Assembly: GCF_900113805.1 (NCBI RefSeq)
Contig: NZ_FOQT01000001.1
Coordinates: forward strand, 848,411-912,410
DNA: 64,000 bases
Reading direction: 5' to 3'
From: Halpernia frigidisoli
Lineage (GTDB): Bacteria > Bacteroidota > Bacteroidia > Flavobacteriales > Weeksellaceae
Within the stretch, counting starts at the first letter, position 1. The number at the start of each line of letters is the position of its first letter. The position numbers and the translations under genes were made by a program. The notes under the pieces are model-generated. The model saw only the letters and a program-made list of their open reading frames with translations. It did not search any database and was not told where the DNA came from. Below are positions 23,095-32,424 of this stretch, piece by piece.

Positions 23095-25698
23095 TTATTT
23101 TTTAATAATTAATTTAGAAGAACTTTCAACTCCTAAACCTTTTACTTTAACAATGTAAACACCATTTTGCAATTTAGCTGTAGAAACACTTTCTGATCCG
23201 GAAACTTTATCCGAAGTCACTAATCTACCTGCAGCGTCATAAACTTCAACAGATAATTTACCTAATTGAGAAGTTGGCACTTTAATGAAAAACTCATTTT
23301 TAGCAGGGTTTGGATATATGCTTAAACTTTTATCTTTCACATTTTCACTAGTTGATAGTGGTGAGCAATCTGAAGGAATAGTAAAGTCTTCAATCTGATC
23401 ACTTATACCAGTTCCTGTTCCGGTTTTTGTTCCTGCAGAAGCGCTTACACCAAGCCCTCTTTTTGCAAATGTATTCCAGATCATACATCTGTCTGTCCCT
23501 CCGCCTAAGGCATCCGCTGCTAAAATTGCATCTCTGCCGTCGATAAATGTCGGTGAACAAATCTGACCTTTTAGACCGTTTATTACCAATTGTAAAACTT
23601 TACCACTTCCACTTGTTGGATTGGCGGCTACATCAGAAGCGTATCCATATTTAGCGGCAAAATTCCAATGAAGATCCCAAAGCATTGATGCCCAAACGAA
23701 ACCGATAGTATGTACGTCTAATTGCGTTACGCCATTTGCATCTACGTAAGTTTTACCATTTGTATATCCATAAGTTACATTGTTAACTGCAGAATCTGTA
23801 GAATATTTTTGAGGTCTGATTCCCAAACCATTTGTTGGCTGACCAACAGCGTAAGTTCCTATTCCACGCGCTACAGTTGCTGTGGCGTTTGGCTGATTTG
23901 TAACCATTAAAGCAAAGAAATCTGACCATCCCTCTCCCATCTGTTCGTTTGAGTTTGCGGAATTCAAGCAGCGGTAACCGTCACCTGTATTTCTGTTAGA
24001 GATACCGTGTCCATATTCATGGGCTACGATACCGTTATCATAACTTCCGTCTAAATAATTCGCATCAAATTTGCTGAATTTTAAAGTAACATTAACCGTT
24101 TTTGAAGCCGCTAACAAAGATTTAATGTACTCACCTTCGGAGTTTTCTGTTATAATTGAAGGAATTGTAATTGTTGCATCCGTTCCACCCATAGTACCAA
24201 TCGCAGGTGAAGCAGCACCATTATAAATAACTACGCCAATTGCACCAGCAGTTTGTGCATTCTTCACTTTAACTACAAAACCACAAGTTCCCCTTTCTAT
24301 TAATGCTATATTATTTAGCATTGAAGCAGCAGGTAAAGCAGTACAACCGTCGATTGGAGAAGCTAATTTAAGATCTCCTGTTACACCTGGATTGCTTAGT
24401 GCAGGTCCAAATTGTGCACCGAAAGTTTTAGCTAATCTTGAAACTGCTTCAGCCGGAGTATTGTAATAAAGTCTTTTTGCGTCAACAAGATTCGAGTCCC
24501 ATAAATACATCTGCATTCTTGGAAGCGATCCGTCAATTGGCGTGGAAAAATTTGCATTATTGCTTCCACTTCCGTCCTGGGCTTCTGCGCGAACATAATC
24601 GTTACCTGCGCCGCCTTTGCTAAAATTATTAGACTGGAAATTTCTTGCAGCTTCTGTAAATCCAAAGCGGTACATGATATCATGCATTTTATTATTCATG
24701 TAGAATAAATTTGTGGTAGCAGAAGCGAGATTCTCGTTTGCACTTGAAAGTGCGCCGTATGGATAATCAAAAACTCTTCCTGCACCAGCATCAGGCACAG
24801 CTTGCGGTACATTAATACCATTCTGATCACTGTAAGCATATGCATTATTTCCCTGCGTTGTTGTGTAAGACGTAACGCCGTTAGACTGCCATCCTTCCGG
24901 TGAAGCATCTAAAAACCACGGATCTGTAACTAAAGTTCTTGTTCCGAAAGTTGGACCTTCTAATGGTAACGCAAATACCCTGTAACTTGCTGTACCCGCC
25001 GCCGCATTCAATTTTTTAATTTCCTCGGCAGCAATGGTTTTAACACTTTCTGGTAAATGATCCGTTAAAGTCTGACTAAAAGCATCATCATTGAAATTAC
25101 AGGATAATGTCAAATTATTTTCTTCTAAAATTTTGCCGGAATTTGCATCAACTAAAATATTCCAGTAGTTAGAATTATTTTTTTCCTCAACGAAAAACTC
25201 ATAGCAAAGAACTAAATTTTCTTCACTTTTAAAATATACAAGTCTTCTTTTTGCTACTGATTTTAAACCGTCTTCTTTCGCTAAAATATCAAGCAAACGA
25301 TATTCGTCACCATTAAGTTTTAGTTTTTTAGCGACACTTTTAAATGCTGCTGCGTCGGTAAGGCCAGCTTTTGCAGAAGAAACAACATCATAATTTTTAA
25401 CAAAGTTTTCTGTATAAAATTTCACATCAGAATCCTTTATCAAAGCTGTTGCTACTGAATTGTAAACGGGTATGCCATTGTACGTCTGTTGTATTTTTAC
25501 AACTTCAGAGTTCATGGAGGAAGAAAAATCCTGATTACTTATTTCAAAATCTTTTAGATCATTTTTCACAAATTTACTTCCATTAGTATTGGAAATATAA
25601 TTTTTTATGATCCCCTCATAATTCTGCGAATAAGCTTTACCAACTGTAAATAAGCCGCAGATCAATAACAATTTAACCGATAGATATCTATTTTTCAT
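23095..25698 (-). CDS. Secreted M36 (fungalysin-type) metalloprotease with T9SS sorting domain
   Basis: 867 residues. In order: signal peptide (1-25), an FTP/propeptide region (about 30-200), a fungalysin peptidase domain with the zinc motif HEYGH (His560-His564), a PA-type insert before it (GVVIYNGAASPAIGTMGG region, about 440-535) and a C-terminal T9SS type A sorting domain (about 790-867) with LSIYPNPAKNEFFIKVP and a final KLIIKK. It should be secreted through the type IX system after passing the inner membrane by Sec, and it digests extracellular proteins. It has its own terminator; TATTTTTG at 25728-25721 is a candidate -7 element. Confidence 0.94.
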   Translation of the reverse strand: MKNRYLSVKLLLICGLFTVGKAYSQNYEGIIKNYISNTNGSKFVKNDLKDFEISNQDFSSSMNSEVVKIQQTYNGIPVYNSVATALIKDSDVKFYTENFVKNYDVVSSAKAGLTDAAAFKSVAKKLKLNGDEYRLLDILAKEDGLKSVAKRRLVYFKSEENLVLCYEFFVEEKNNSNYWNILVDANSGKILEENNLTLSCNFNDDAFSQTLTDHLPESVKTIAAEEIKKLNAAAGTASYRVFALPLEGPTFGTRTLVTDPWFLDASPEGWQSNGVTSYTTTQGNNAYAYSDQNGINVPQAVPDAGAGRVFDYPYGALSSANENLASATTNLFYMNNKMHDIMYRFGFTEAARNFQSNNFSKGGAGNDYVRAEAQDGSGSNNANFSTPIDGSLPRMQMYLWDSNLVDAKRLYYNTPAEAVSRLAKTFGAQFGPALSNPGVTGDLKLASPIDGCTALPAASMLNNIALIERGTCGFVVKVKNAQTAGAIGVVIYNGAASPAIGTMGGTDATITIPSIITENSEGEYIKSLLAASKTVNVTLKFSKFDANYLDGSYDNGIVAHEYGHGISNRNTGDGYRCLNSANSNEQMGEGWSDFFALMVTNQPNATATVARGIGTYAVGQPTNGLGIRPQKYSTDSAVNNVTYGYTNGKTYVDANGVTQLDVHTIGFVWASMLWDLHWNFAAKYGYASDVAANPTSGSGKVLQLVINGLKGQICSPTFIDGRDAILAADALGGGTDRCMIWNTFAKRGLGVSASAGTKTGTGTGISDQIEDFTIPSDCSPLSTSENVKDKSLSIYPNPAKNEFFIKVPTSQLGKLSVEVYDAAGRLVTSDKVSGSESVSTAKLQNGVYIVKVKGLGVESSSKLIIKK

Positions 25699-25847
25699 AT
25701 AATAAGTTTAATTAAATTGCCAAAAATACATTTATTTTATAAAAATTTACGATAATTTAACACAAATAGATTTAAATTTTAAATTATTTTTTAATTAGTT
25801 GGAAGTCAGCTACATTTTTATTGATATTTTTTTAATACAAAAAAAAC

Positions 25848-25868
25848 GCCTCACAATAATTGCGAGGC
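25848..25868 (-). terminator. rpsA terminator
   Basis: GCCTC (25848-25852) pairs with GAGGC (25864-25868), extended by CAA/TTG inside a mismatch, and the minus strand then runs into eight T. It follows the rpsA stop by about 26 bases. Confidence 0.78.
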
Positions 25869-25894
25869 ATTTAAAAATTTAAAAGATTTGAAGA

Positions 25895-27739
25895 TTAGTT
25901 ATTACCTTCTTCCATTTTCTTTTTAAGTTCTGCTAAAACATCAATGTCACCAAGTGTAGATTTCTCTTCATTGTTGCTTGACGAAGAAGTAGAAGATGAT
26001 TTGCTGGAAGAATCTTTTACGTTTTTCTTCTCTTCATCTCTAAAAATCCCGGTATGGGAAACTACTACTCTTTTGAATTCTTTGTTAAATTCAATTACTT
26101 TAAAGTCCGCACTATCACCTTTTTTGATTTTAGAACCGTCTTCTTTTTCTAATAATCTTGATGGGCAAAATGCTTCAACTTCTGCATCTTCAAACTGTAC
26201 GGAAGCACCTTTGTCAAAAACATCTGTTGCTTTACCATTGTGTACTGTTCCTTCAGCATATTTAGTTTCAAATTTATCCCAAGGATTTTCAAGTAATTGT
26301 TTGTGACCTAAAGAAAGTCTTCTTGCCTGAACATCAAGTTCCAACACGATTACTTCTAATTTATCACCAACATTACAGAATTCTGATGGATGTTTGATTT
26401 TTTTAGTCCAAGAAAGATCTGAGATGTAAATTAATCCATCAATACCTTCTTCTAATTCTACAAAAACACCAAAGTTTGTGAAGTTTCTCACAGTTCCTGT
26501 GTGCGTAGATCCGATTGGGTATTTCGCTTCAATATTTGTCCAAGGATCTTGGTTCAATTGCTTCATACCAAGAGAGATTTTTCTGTCTTCTCTGTCTAAA
26601 GTCAATACTTCTGCTTCAACTTCATCACCTACTTTTACGAAATCTCCGGCGCTTCTCAAATGAGTACTCCAAGACATTTCAGATACGTGAATTAATCCTT
26701 CTACACCTGGCGCAACTTCTACAAAAGCACCATAATCAGCAAGAACTACTACTTTACCTTTTACTTTATCACCAATTTTGATGTTTTCGCTTAAAGCATC
26801 CCAAGGATGAGCTTCAAGTTGTTTCATACCTAATTGGATACGAGTTTTATCTTCATCAAAATCAAGAATTACCACTTTCACAGTTTCACCGTCAGAAAGA
26901 ACTTCTGATGGATGATTAACTCTGCTCCATGATAAATCTGTAATGTGAATTAAACCATCTACGCCTCCTAAATCAACAAATACACCGTAAGAAGTTATGT
27001 TTTTCACAGTTCCTTCTAATACTTGTCCTTTCTCTAATTGAGCGATGATCTCTTTTTTCTGACCTTCAATATCTGCTTCGATAAGCGCTTTGTGAGATAC
27101 AACAACGTTTTTAAATTCTGGGTTGATTTTCACAACTTTAAATTCCATTGTTTTACCTACAAACTGATCGTAATCTTTAATTGGTTTCACATCGATTTGT
27201 GAACCTGGTAAAAACGCTTCCAATCCGAAGATATCCACGATCATACCACCTTTTGTACGGGATTTTACTAAACCATTTACAATTTCGCCAGTTTCGTGAA
27301 GTTCATTCACTTTATCCCAAGCTTTAAGAGTTCTCGCTTTTTTGTGAGACAATTGCAATTGACCTGTTTTGTCTTCTCTTTTGTCAACCATTACTTCAAC
27401 TTCATCACCTACTTTCAGGTCTTGGTTGTAACGGAATTCGTTAAGAGAAATTACACCTTCAGATTTGAAGTTAATATCTACAATCGCTTCTCTGTCTGTA
27501 ATTCTTACCACTTTCCCGGTAATTACGTCAGAATCTCCTAAATCATTAAGAGAACCATTGTAAATTTCTTCTAATTCCTGTTTTTCTGTTCTGTCTTCAG
27601 CGTTAAGTCCGCTTTCAAAAGATTCCCAGTCAAACGCTTCTGGTGCTACGTTTTGGTTTTCAAGTACCGCATCGTTTTTTTGTTTGTGTTGGCTTTGGCT
27701 TTCTACAACCTCTTCCGTTGTGTTTGTCGTATCTGACAT
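25895..27739 (-). CDS. rpsA: 30S ribosomal protein S1
   Basis: 614 residues, somewhat longer than the E. coli protein because of an acidic, Gln/Glu-rich N-terminal extension (about 1-60) and a Ser/Lys-rich tail (about 575-614). Between them are six S1 RNA-binding repeats, each with the GxVxxxxxxGxxVxxGxxGxxH pattern, for example GVFVDLGGVDGLIHITDLSW, GAFVEVAPGVEGLIHVSEMSW and GVFVELEEGIDGLIYISDLSW. S1 helps the ribosome bind mRNA, which matters in an organism where Shine-Dalgarno sequences are rare. It is monocistronic with a long leader. Confidence 0.97.
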   Translation of the reverse strand: MSDTTNTTEEVVESQSQHKQKNDAVLENQNVAPEAFDWESFESGLNAEDRTEKQELEEIYNGSLNDLGDSDVITGKVVRITDREAIVDINFKSEGVISLNEFRYNQDLKVGDEVEVMVDKREDKTGQLQLSHKKARTLKAWDKVNELHETGEIVNGLVKSRTKGGMIVDIFGLEAFLPGSQIDVKPIKDYDQFVGKTMEFKVVKINPEFKNVVVSHKALIEADIEGQKKEIIAQLEKGQVLEGTVKNITSYGVFVDLGGVDGLIHITDLSWSRVNHPSEVLSDGETVKVVILDFDEDKTRIQLGMKQLEAHPWDALSENIKIGDKVKGKVVVLADYGAFVEVAPGVEGLIHVSEMSWSTHLRSAGDFVKVGDEVEAEVLTLDREDRKISLGMKQLNQDPWTNIEAKYPIGSTHTGTVRNFTNFGVFVELEEGIDGLIYISDLSWTKKIKHPSEFCNVGDKLEVIVLELDVQARRLSLGHKQLLENPWDKFETKYAEGTVHNGKATDVFDKGASVQFEDAEVEAFCPSRLLEKEDGSKIKKGDSADFKVIEFNKEFKRVVVSHTGIFRDEEKKNVKDSSSKSSSTSSSSNNEEKSTLGDIDVLAELKKKMEEGNN

Positions 27740-27845
27740 ATTAAAAAAAAATTTGTATTCCTTAGATTTCAGTTTTGGTTAATGTGGTAACCTGAAAAAT
27801 ATGGAAGTTGTTAATTATTAAGGTTTTACTTTCCCAAAATACTTC

Positions 27846-27891
27846 CCACAAAAGTGGTGCAAAAATAGGATTTTTAATTTGATATTACAAA
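27846..27891 (-). promoter_or_regulatory. rpsA promoter and leader hairpin
   Basis: On the minus strand TTTG (27891-27888), a 20-base spacer and TATTTTTG (27867-27860) form a strong promoter. Just downstream CCAC-TTTT-GTGG (within 27848-27859) folds into a small hairpin at the start of the roughly 115-base leader, a possible site for S1 feedback control. Confidence 0.65.
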
Positions 27892-27919
27892 TATAAAATG
27901 GGGCAAATTGAAGTAAAAA

Positions 27920-27940
27920 AAAGCATTCTTTCGAATGCTT
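27920..27940 (-). terminator. Terminator of the T9SS cargo gene
   Basis: AAGCATTC (27921-27928) pairs with GAATGCTT (27933-27940), loop TTTC, with T-run on the minus strand. It lies about 24 bases past the stop at 27964. Confidence 0.85.
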
Positions 27941-27963
27941 TAAAGATTATATAAAATATTTAT

Positions 27964-28929
27964 TTAGTCTTTAATAATTTTAGTTACTTTATTAGTTGTA
28001 CCATCGTTTACCTTTAACAAATAAACTCCCTTTTCTAAACTGGAAATATCATAAGATTCTGCCATTTTGAAAGATTTAACTTTTCTACCACCCAAATCAT
28101 ATATCGAAATATCAGTTTTTGCATTTAATGATTCTTGAGGAATACTTAATTTGAAGGAACTTTTCACTGGATTAGGATAAATTACTAATCTACTATCATA
28201 CTGACGTGTTTCTGTTGTACTTAATGTTGCAACAGTATAATTTATTAAAAAAGGAACCGCTTGCGGAGCTAAAGAACCTCCATCAGTAAATGCAACCCAA
28301 CTAGTACCATTATATTGCAATGCATTCGCTCCCGAAGGACCTGTCGCTCCTACAATCGTAACGGGTGGAAAAAAAGCAGATGCATCATTTGTAGGATGTG
28401 CTTGGAAATCCACCCAAAAAGTACCAGAATTTAAAGACGTAGCGACATTTGCAGAAAGTTTCCAAATTCTTCTGTTAGTAGCAGCTGTACCATTTCCAAT
28501 TCTATAAATTTTATAGTCGACACTATTTGCAGTATTCAATAAGTTTGTTGTAGTGTCCCCAAAAACGATTGCTCCAGCTCCACCAGGAACACCATTCCAA
28601 ATTCTTAAATTTATTTGATCAAATGGATATGTTGTAGAGGAGGTTTGATATCCCAAAGCTTCTACTGAAGTAATAGTCCATTTTTGACCGGCAGGAACTA
28701 CAAAATCGTCTGCTAATCGAAAATTACTTGTCAATGAATTATTGTAAATAGCCGAAGAACCGATTGTTGTGTTCCCAGCAGCAGCTTGTACTTCACTCCA
28801 AGTGTAACCTGTTGGAGCTACTCCACCCGTACTTGTTGTTGATCCTGTACTCAAATTTCCGTTTGAGTACGTTTGCGAATTAATTAATGATCCACAAAGA
28901 ACCATTACAGATAGTAAATGTTTTTTCAT
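27964..28929 (-). CDS. Secreted protein with T9SS type A sorting domain, function unknown
   Basis: 321 residues from the start at 28929, chosen because it begins a clean signal peptide (MKKHLLSVMVLCGSLINSQ); the longer frame from 28986 adds 19 residues with no signal function. The mature part (about 20-245) is Thr/Ser/Gly-rich and beta-type (FRLADDFVVPAGQKWTITSV, NLRIWNGVPGG), a single sandwich domain seen in other flavobacterial exported proteins. The last 75 residues are the sorting domain (LVIYPNPVKSSFKLSIP ... GVYLLKV ... IIKD). It should be exported by the type IX system and attached to or released from the cell surface. TATTTTTG at 28958-28951 is a candidate -7 element. Confidence 0.85.
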   Translation of the reverse strand: MKKHLLSVMVLCGSLINSQTYSNGNLSTGSTTSTGGVAPTGYTWSEVQAAAGNTTIGSSAIYNNSLTSNFRLADDFVVPAGQKWTITSVEALGYQTSSTTYPFDQINLRIWNGVPGGAGAIVFGDTTTNLLNTANSVDYKIYRIGNGTAATNRRIWKLSANVATSLNSGTFWVDFQAHPTNDASAFFPPVTIVGATGPSGANALQYNGTSWVAFTDGGSLAPQAVPFLINYTVATLSTTETRQYDSRLVIYPNPVKSSFKLSIPQESLNAKTDISIYDLGGRKVKSFKMAESYDISSLEKGVYLLKVNDGTTNKVTKIIKD

Positions 28930-29153
28930 ATTAAATAATTTACGTTGTATCAAAAATAGTACAATATTGTTATACAAAAAAAACATTTTAACATTATTTT
29001 TATTAAAACGTAACGAATTTCATAATATTTATATTGATTAATTTTTTTTTTCAGTTAAATTAGCTTAAAAAATTTAATAATTATTAAAAAAGTAATTTTG
29101 AACAAATATTAAGTATAACCATTTTTTCTTTTTTTAAAGAAGTTTGTTTCCAC

Positions 29154-29161
29154 TAACTTTG
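29154..29161 (+). promoter_or_regulatory. -7 promoter element of the helicase gene
   Basis: TAACTTTG fits the TAnnTTTG consensus. Only four bases separate it from the ATG at 29166, so transcription would begin at or next to the start codon. No clear -33 element is visible. Confidence 0.5.
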
Positions 29162-29165
29162 CAAA

Positions 29166-30473
29166 ATGAATTTTGAACAAATTTTAGAAAAACTTAATAT
29201 TTCTGCTCTCAATCAAATGCAGAAATCTACACTTGAAGCCGCAGAAAAACAAAATGAAATCATTTTACTTTCGCCGACTGGTTCCGGCAAAACTTTGGGA
29301 TTTCTATTTCCAATCGTTAAGAAATTAGAAAAATCTGCCGAAGGCATTCAGGCAATGATCATCGTTCCAGCTCGGGAATTGGCTTTGCAAATAGAAACAG
29401 TTTTCAAATCTATGGGAACAGATTTTAAAGTTTCAGTTTGCTATGGTGGTCACGATAAAAAGATCGAAATCAATAATTTTACGGAAGCTCCTGCAGTTTT
29501 AATCGGAACACCTGGAAGAATTGCCTACCATTTAAAACACGATAATTTTGACCCTTTAAATATCAAAACTTTAGTTTTAGACGAATTTGACAAAGCCTTA
29601 GAATTTGGTTTTACAGAAGATATGTCTTTCATCATTTCAGAACTTGAAAATTTAGAACAAAAGATTTTAACCTCGGCGACCAATATTTCAGAAATGCCAG
29701 ATTTTACGGGTGTTAAAAATCCAAAAATTATTAATTTCTTAAAAGCAGAAGCCTCAAAACCTGCCTTGCAATTAAGAAAAGTAGAAACTATTTCCGAAGA
29801 AAAATTAGATATTTTATTTAAACTGATCTGTAAAATCGGCAATAAAAGAACTTTGATTTTCTGCAATCACCGAGACGCAGTTGACCGGATTTCTGACCTT
29901 TTAAAAGAAAAAGGAATCGCAAGAGAAACTTTCCATGGCGGTTTGGAACAGGACGAAAGAGAACGCGCTTTATTAAAATTTAGAAATGATTCGGCGCGCG
30001 TTTTAATAACAACGGATTTGGCCGCACGCGGTTTGGACATTCCTGAAGTAGAGTCGATTGTTCATTACCAATTGCCGCAGAATGAAGACGCTTTTATCCA
30101 CCGGAACGGACGTACGGCAAGGATGCACGCAAAAGGTTTTGTTTATTTGATCATTTCTAACGATGAAAATTTCCCCTTCATTAAAAATAATATTGAAGTT
30201 GAAAACCTGGACGGCAATTACAAAATCCCAGAAAAAACGCCATTTTTAACCGTCTATTTAAGCGCCGGAAAAAAAGACAAAGTGAATAAAGTAGATATTG
30301 TAGGATTTTTACTTAAAAAAGGCGAATTAGAAAAAGAAGATTTGGGTTTAATTGAAGTAAAAGACACCACTTCTTACGTTGCTGTAAATCGCAAAAAAGT
30401 AGTTATACTTTTAAAAAAACTAGAAAACGAACGGTTAAAAAACAAAAAACTGAAAATTGAGATTGCTTATTAA
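29166..30473 (+). CDS. DEAD-box-type ATP-dependent RNA helicase with DEFD motif
   Basis: 435 residues. All helicase motifs are present: Walker A SPTGSGKT (Lys42), PARELALQ, TPGR, motif II DEFD (139-142, in place of DEAD), motif III SAT (170-172), ITTDLAARGLDIPEVESIVH and HRNGRTAR for motif VI. Residues 365-435 form a small C-terminal RNA-binding-like domain (VDIVGFLLKKGELEKEDLGLIEV, then YVAV), similar to the domain that targets DbpA to 23S rRNA. It probably remodels rRNA or mRNA, and an assembly role is likely. The start is only 4 bases from a -7 element. Confidence 0.9.
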   Translation: MNFEQILEKLNISALNQMQKSTLEAAEKQNEIILLSPTGSGKTLGFLFPIVKKLEKSAEGIQAMIIVPARELALQIETVFKSMGTDFKVSVCYGGHDKKIEINNFTEAPAVLIGTPGRIAYHLKHDNFDPLNIKTLVLDEFDKALEFGFTEDMSFIISELENLEQKILTSATNISEMPDFTGVKNPKIINFLKAEASKPALQLRKVETISEEKLDILFKLICKIGNKRTLIFCNHRDAVDRISDLLKEKGIARETFHGGLEQDERERALLKFRNDSARVLITTDLAARGLDIPEVESIVHYQLPQNEDAFIHRNGRTARMHAKGFVYLIISNDENFPFIKNNIEVENLDGNYKIPEKTPFLTVYLSAGKKDKVNKVDIVGFLLKKGELEKEDLGLIEVKDTTSYVAVNRKKVVILLKKLENERLKNKKLKIEIAY

Positions 30474-30483
30474 TTAAGATTTT

Positions 30484-30696
30484 ATGAAAATTAAATTTTT
30501 AAAATATATAAAAAATAATCTGTCATGGTTTTTTATAATAATCATACTTTCAATCTTCACTTTTTACATTAAACCATGTGTACAAAAGAGTTATTTAAAA
30601 ATTGATGTTGACCGTTGGACAAAATCTTATTACCTAAATTTTATTATCATTACAATCATTATTTTTTCCATCTTAATAATAGCAACACTTCGTTAA
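30484..30696 (+). CDS. Small two-helix membrane protein, unknown
   Basis: 70 residues with two hydrophobic segments (about 14-28, IIIILSIFTFYI, and 50-67, FIIITIIIFSILIIAT) joined by a short polar loop, so both ends should face the same side. No family is recognised. It follows the helicase by 10 bases on the same strand and lies just before the IS remnant. Given the decay next to it, it may itself be a leftover, but it has a plausible ATG and composition. Confidence 0.5.
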   Translation: MKIKFLKYIKNNLSWFFIIIILSIFTFYIKPCVQKSYLKIDVDRWTKSYYLNFIIITIIIFSILIIATLR

Positions 30697-30756
30697 AAAC
30701 CCACCTAACCTTTTGAATATCAGGTAAATAAACTGAAAAAAGTTAGTATAAAAATA

Positions 30757-30831
30757 GGATAACTCATTGATTTTCAATATCTTATAGGAATAACAACAAA
30801 CTTCTAATTTGTGAATTTCTCCGAGTTATCC
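30757..30831. repeat. Inverted repeat around the transposase start
   Basis: GGATAACTC (30757-30765) and GAGTTATCC (30823-30831) are perfect reverse complements and enclose the GTG start at 30811. Such a fold could hide the start codon in read-through transcripts, a control known from some insertion sequences; here it is inference. Confidence 0.45.
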
Positions 30832-32025
30832 AGCACCAAAAATATCGTTTTTTCTGCCCTTTTGCAAATGAAAAACATTAATGTTAGTAGAAATAATTTT
30901 ATGCTTCATCTATTTTCACTTTTTTTGAGCATTAAAGGAAGATTGAATTTCCTCCAGTTGGAGAGGTTCCGTAAATTTGATGAGCAGTCCTATCGTAATA
31001 ATTTTGAGAAAGAATTTGAGTTTTTGGAGTTCAATAAAAATTTAATCAAAGAGCATTGTAGCCCAAATTTGGCGATCGCTTTTGACCCCAGTTTTATCTC
31101 AAAATCTGGAAAGAAAACTCCGGGAACTGGTTATTTTTGGTCTGGTTGTGCAGGAAGGACAAAATGGGGTTTAGAAATTTCTGGTTTGGCTGCAATTGAT
31201 TGTGAAAATCATACGGCTTTGCATTTAGAGGCTGTGCAAACAGTTGGTTTAAAGGAAAATGAAACCCTTGTGCACTATTATTTAAAAATAATTTTAGAAA
31301 GAAAAAATGGCCTGCAGGAACTCTCAAAATGCATTTTGGTAGATGCCTATTTCTCAAAAACTACTTTTGTAAATCCATTGGTAAATGAGGGTTTCACGAT
31401 CATTTCCAGGCTTCGGGATGATGCTGATTTGAGATATAATTTTGAGGGAGAATAAAAAAAAGGCAAAGGAAGACCAAGGAAATATGAAGGTAAAATTGAT
31501 TTTAAAAACCTTGATTTATCAAAATGTAAAAAAGTGAGCGGCGAAGAAAAAGAGGAAATTTTTTCGGGAATTGTCTTTTCAAAATCTTTGAAAATGAATG
31601 TGAATTTGGTGATTGTAAAAACGAAAAATAAGGAAAAATGGACGCGTAAACTCTATTTTTCTACGGATATTATACAAAATTGGCGTTTGATTTTAGACTT
31701 GTATAAAAGCAGATTTCAGATTGAGTTTTTGTACCGCGATGCAAAACAATTTACAGGATTAAATGATTGTGAAGCCAGAAGTGAAAATAAACTAAAATTT
31801 CATTTCAATGCATCACTTACAACGATCAATTTAGCGAAAATTGCACATTGGTTGAAGGTATCAAAAGAAGAAAGAGGTGCGTTTTCTATGGCAGATGTAA
31901 AAACGATGTATCATAATGATTTACTGATAGATAGATTTATTAGAAAGTTCGGGATAAACCCGAACACGACAAAAAATAAACTCAAATTAAAGGAACTCTA
32001 TTGTTTTGGCAGAATTGCTGCTTGA
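30811..32025 (+). pseudogene. IS4-family transposase, inactivated by one in-frame stop codon
   Basis: Two open segments (30811-31455 and 31534-32025) are the same reading frame, broken only by TAA at 31453-31455. Read through, they give about 404 residues with the complete DDE set: first Asp in AIAFDPSF, second Asp in CILVDAYFSK, and Glu in YKSRFQIEFLYRDAK, which fits the IS4 signature Y-2-R-3-E-6-K exactly. The start is GTG at 30811. A C-to-T change at a CAA codon would explain the stop. Inverted arms GGATAACTC (30757-30765) and GAGTTATCC (30823-30831) surround the start. I could not find convincing terminal inverted repeats or a target duplication. Confidence 0.88.
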
Positions 32026-32044
32026 GATATTAACGAAGTATTGA

Positions 32045-32398
32045 ATAGTAAAAAGTATTATTAAAAAACGATCATTTGAAACAATTGCTGGATCATTTTT
32101 AGGACTTATAATATTTTCTTTCTTCCTGTTTGCTCTTGCACAATCATCTGTAACCTCAGTAGTATTATTGATTAACAAATTAGATTCTCAAAAGGAATGT
32201 AAAAGGATTTATAAAACATTTTATATTTCGGACAGCCGAACATTTACTGCTTATAATTTAAAAATGGATAATGATTTAATTGATGAAAATGATTATCGTC
32301 ATTACACAAAAAAAGAAGATTTTAAAACCCTAAAAGCCGGAGATACTTTAATTTTCAGAATGCATGAAGGAATTTTTGGTATTCCTTATTTTAAATAA
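32045..32398 (+). pseudogene. 5'-truncated gene for a membrane-anchored protein, unknown
   Basis: The frame is open from 32045 to the stop at 32398 and gives about 117 residues: a basic stretch (KKRSFETIAG), one membrane helix (SFLGLIIFSFFLFALAQSS) and a soluble tail with TFYISDSRTFTAYNLKMDND and IFRMHEGIFGIPYF. There is no ATG, GTG or TTG before the membrane helix; the only possible start, TTG at 32168, would cut the helix off. The missing 5' end abuts the transposase gene (stop at 32025), so the gene was probably truncated when the insertion sequence arrived. No family recognised. Confidence 0.6.
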
Positions 32399-32424
32399 AA
32401 AAAAGTTTTTGCTAACAAATGCAT

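Noticed and set aside
30697-32060. Terminal inverted repeats or target duplication of the IS4 element
   Set aside because: I compared the sequences before 30811 and after 32025 by eye and saw only weak AT-rich similarity, no convincing ends.
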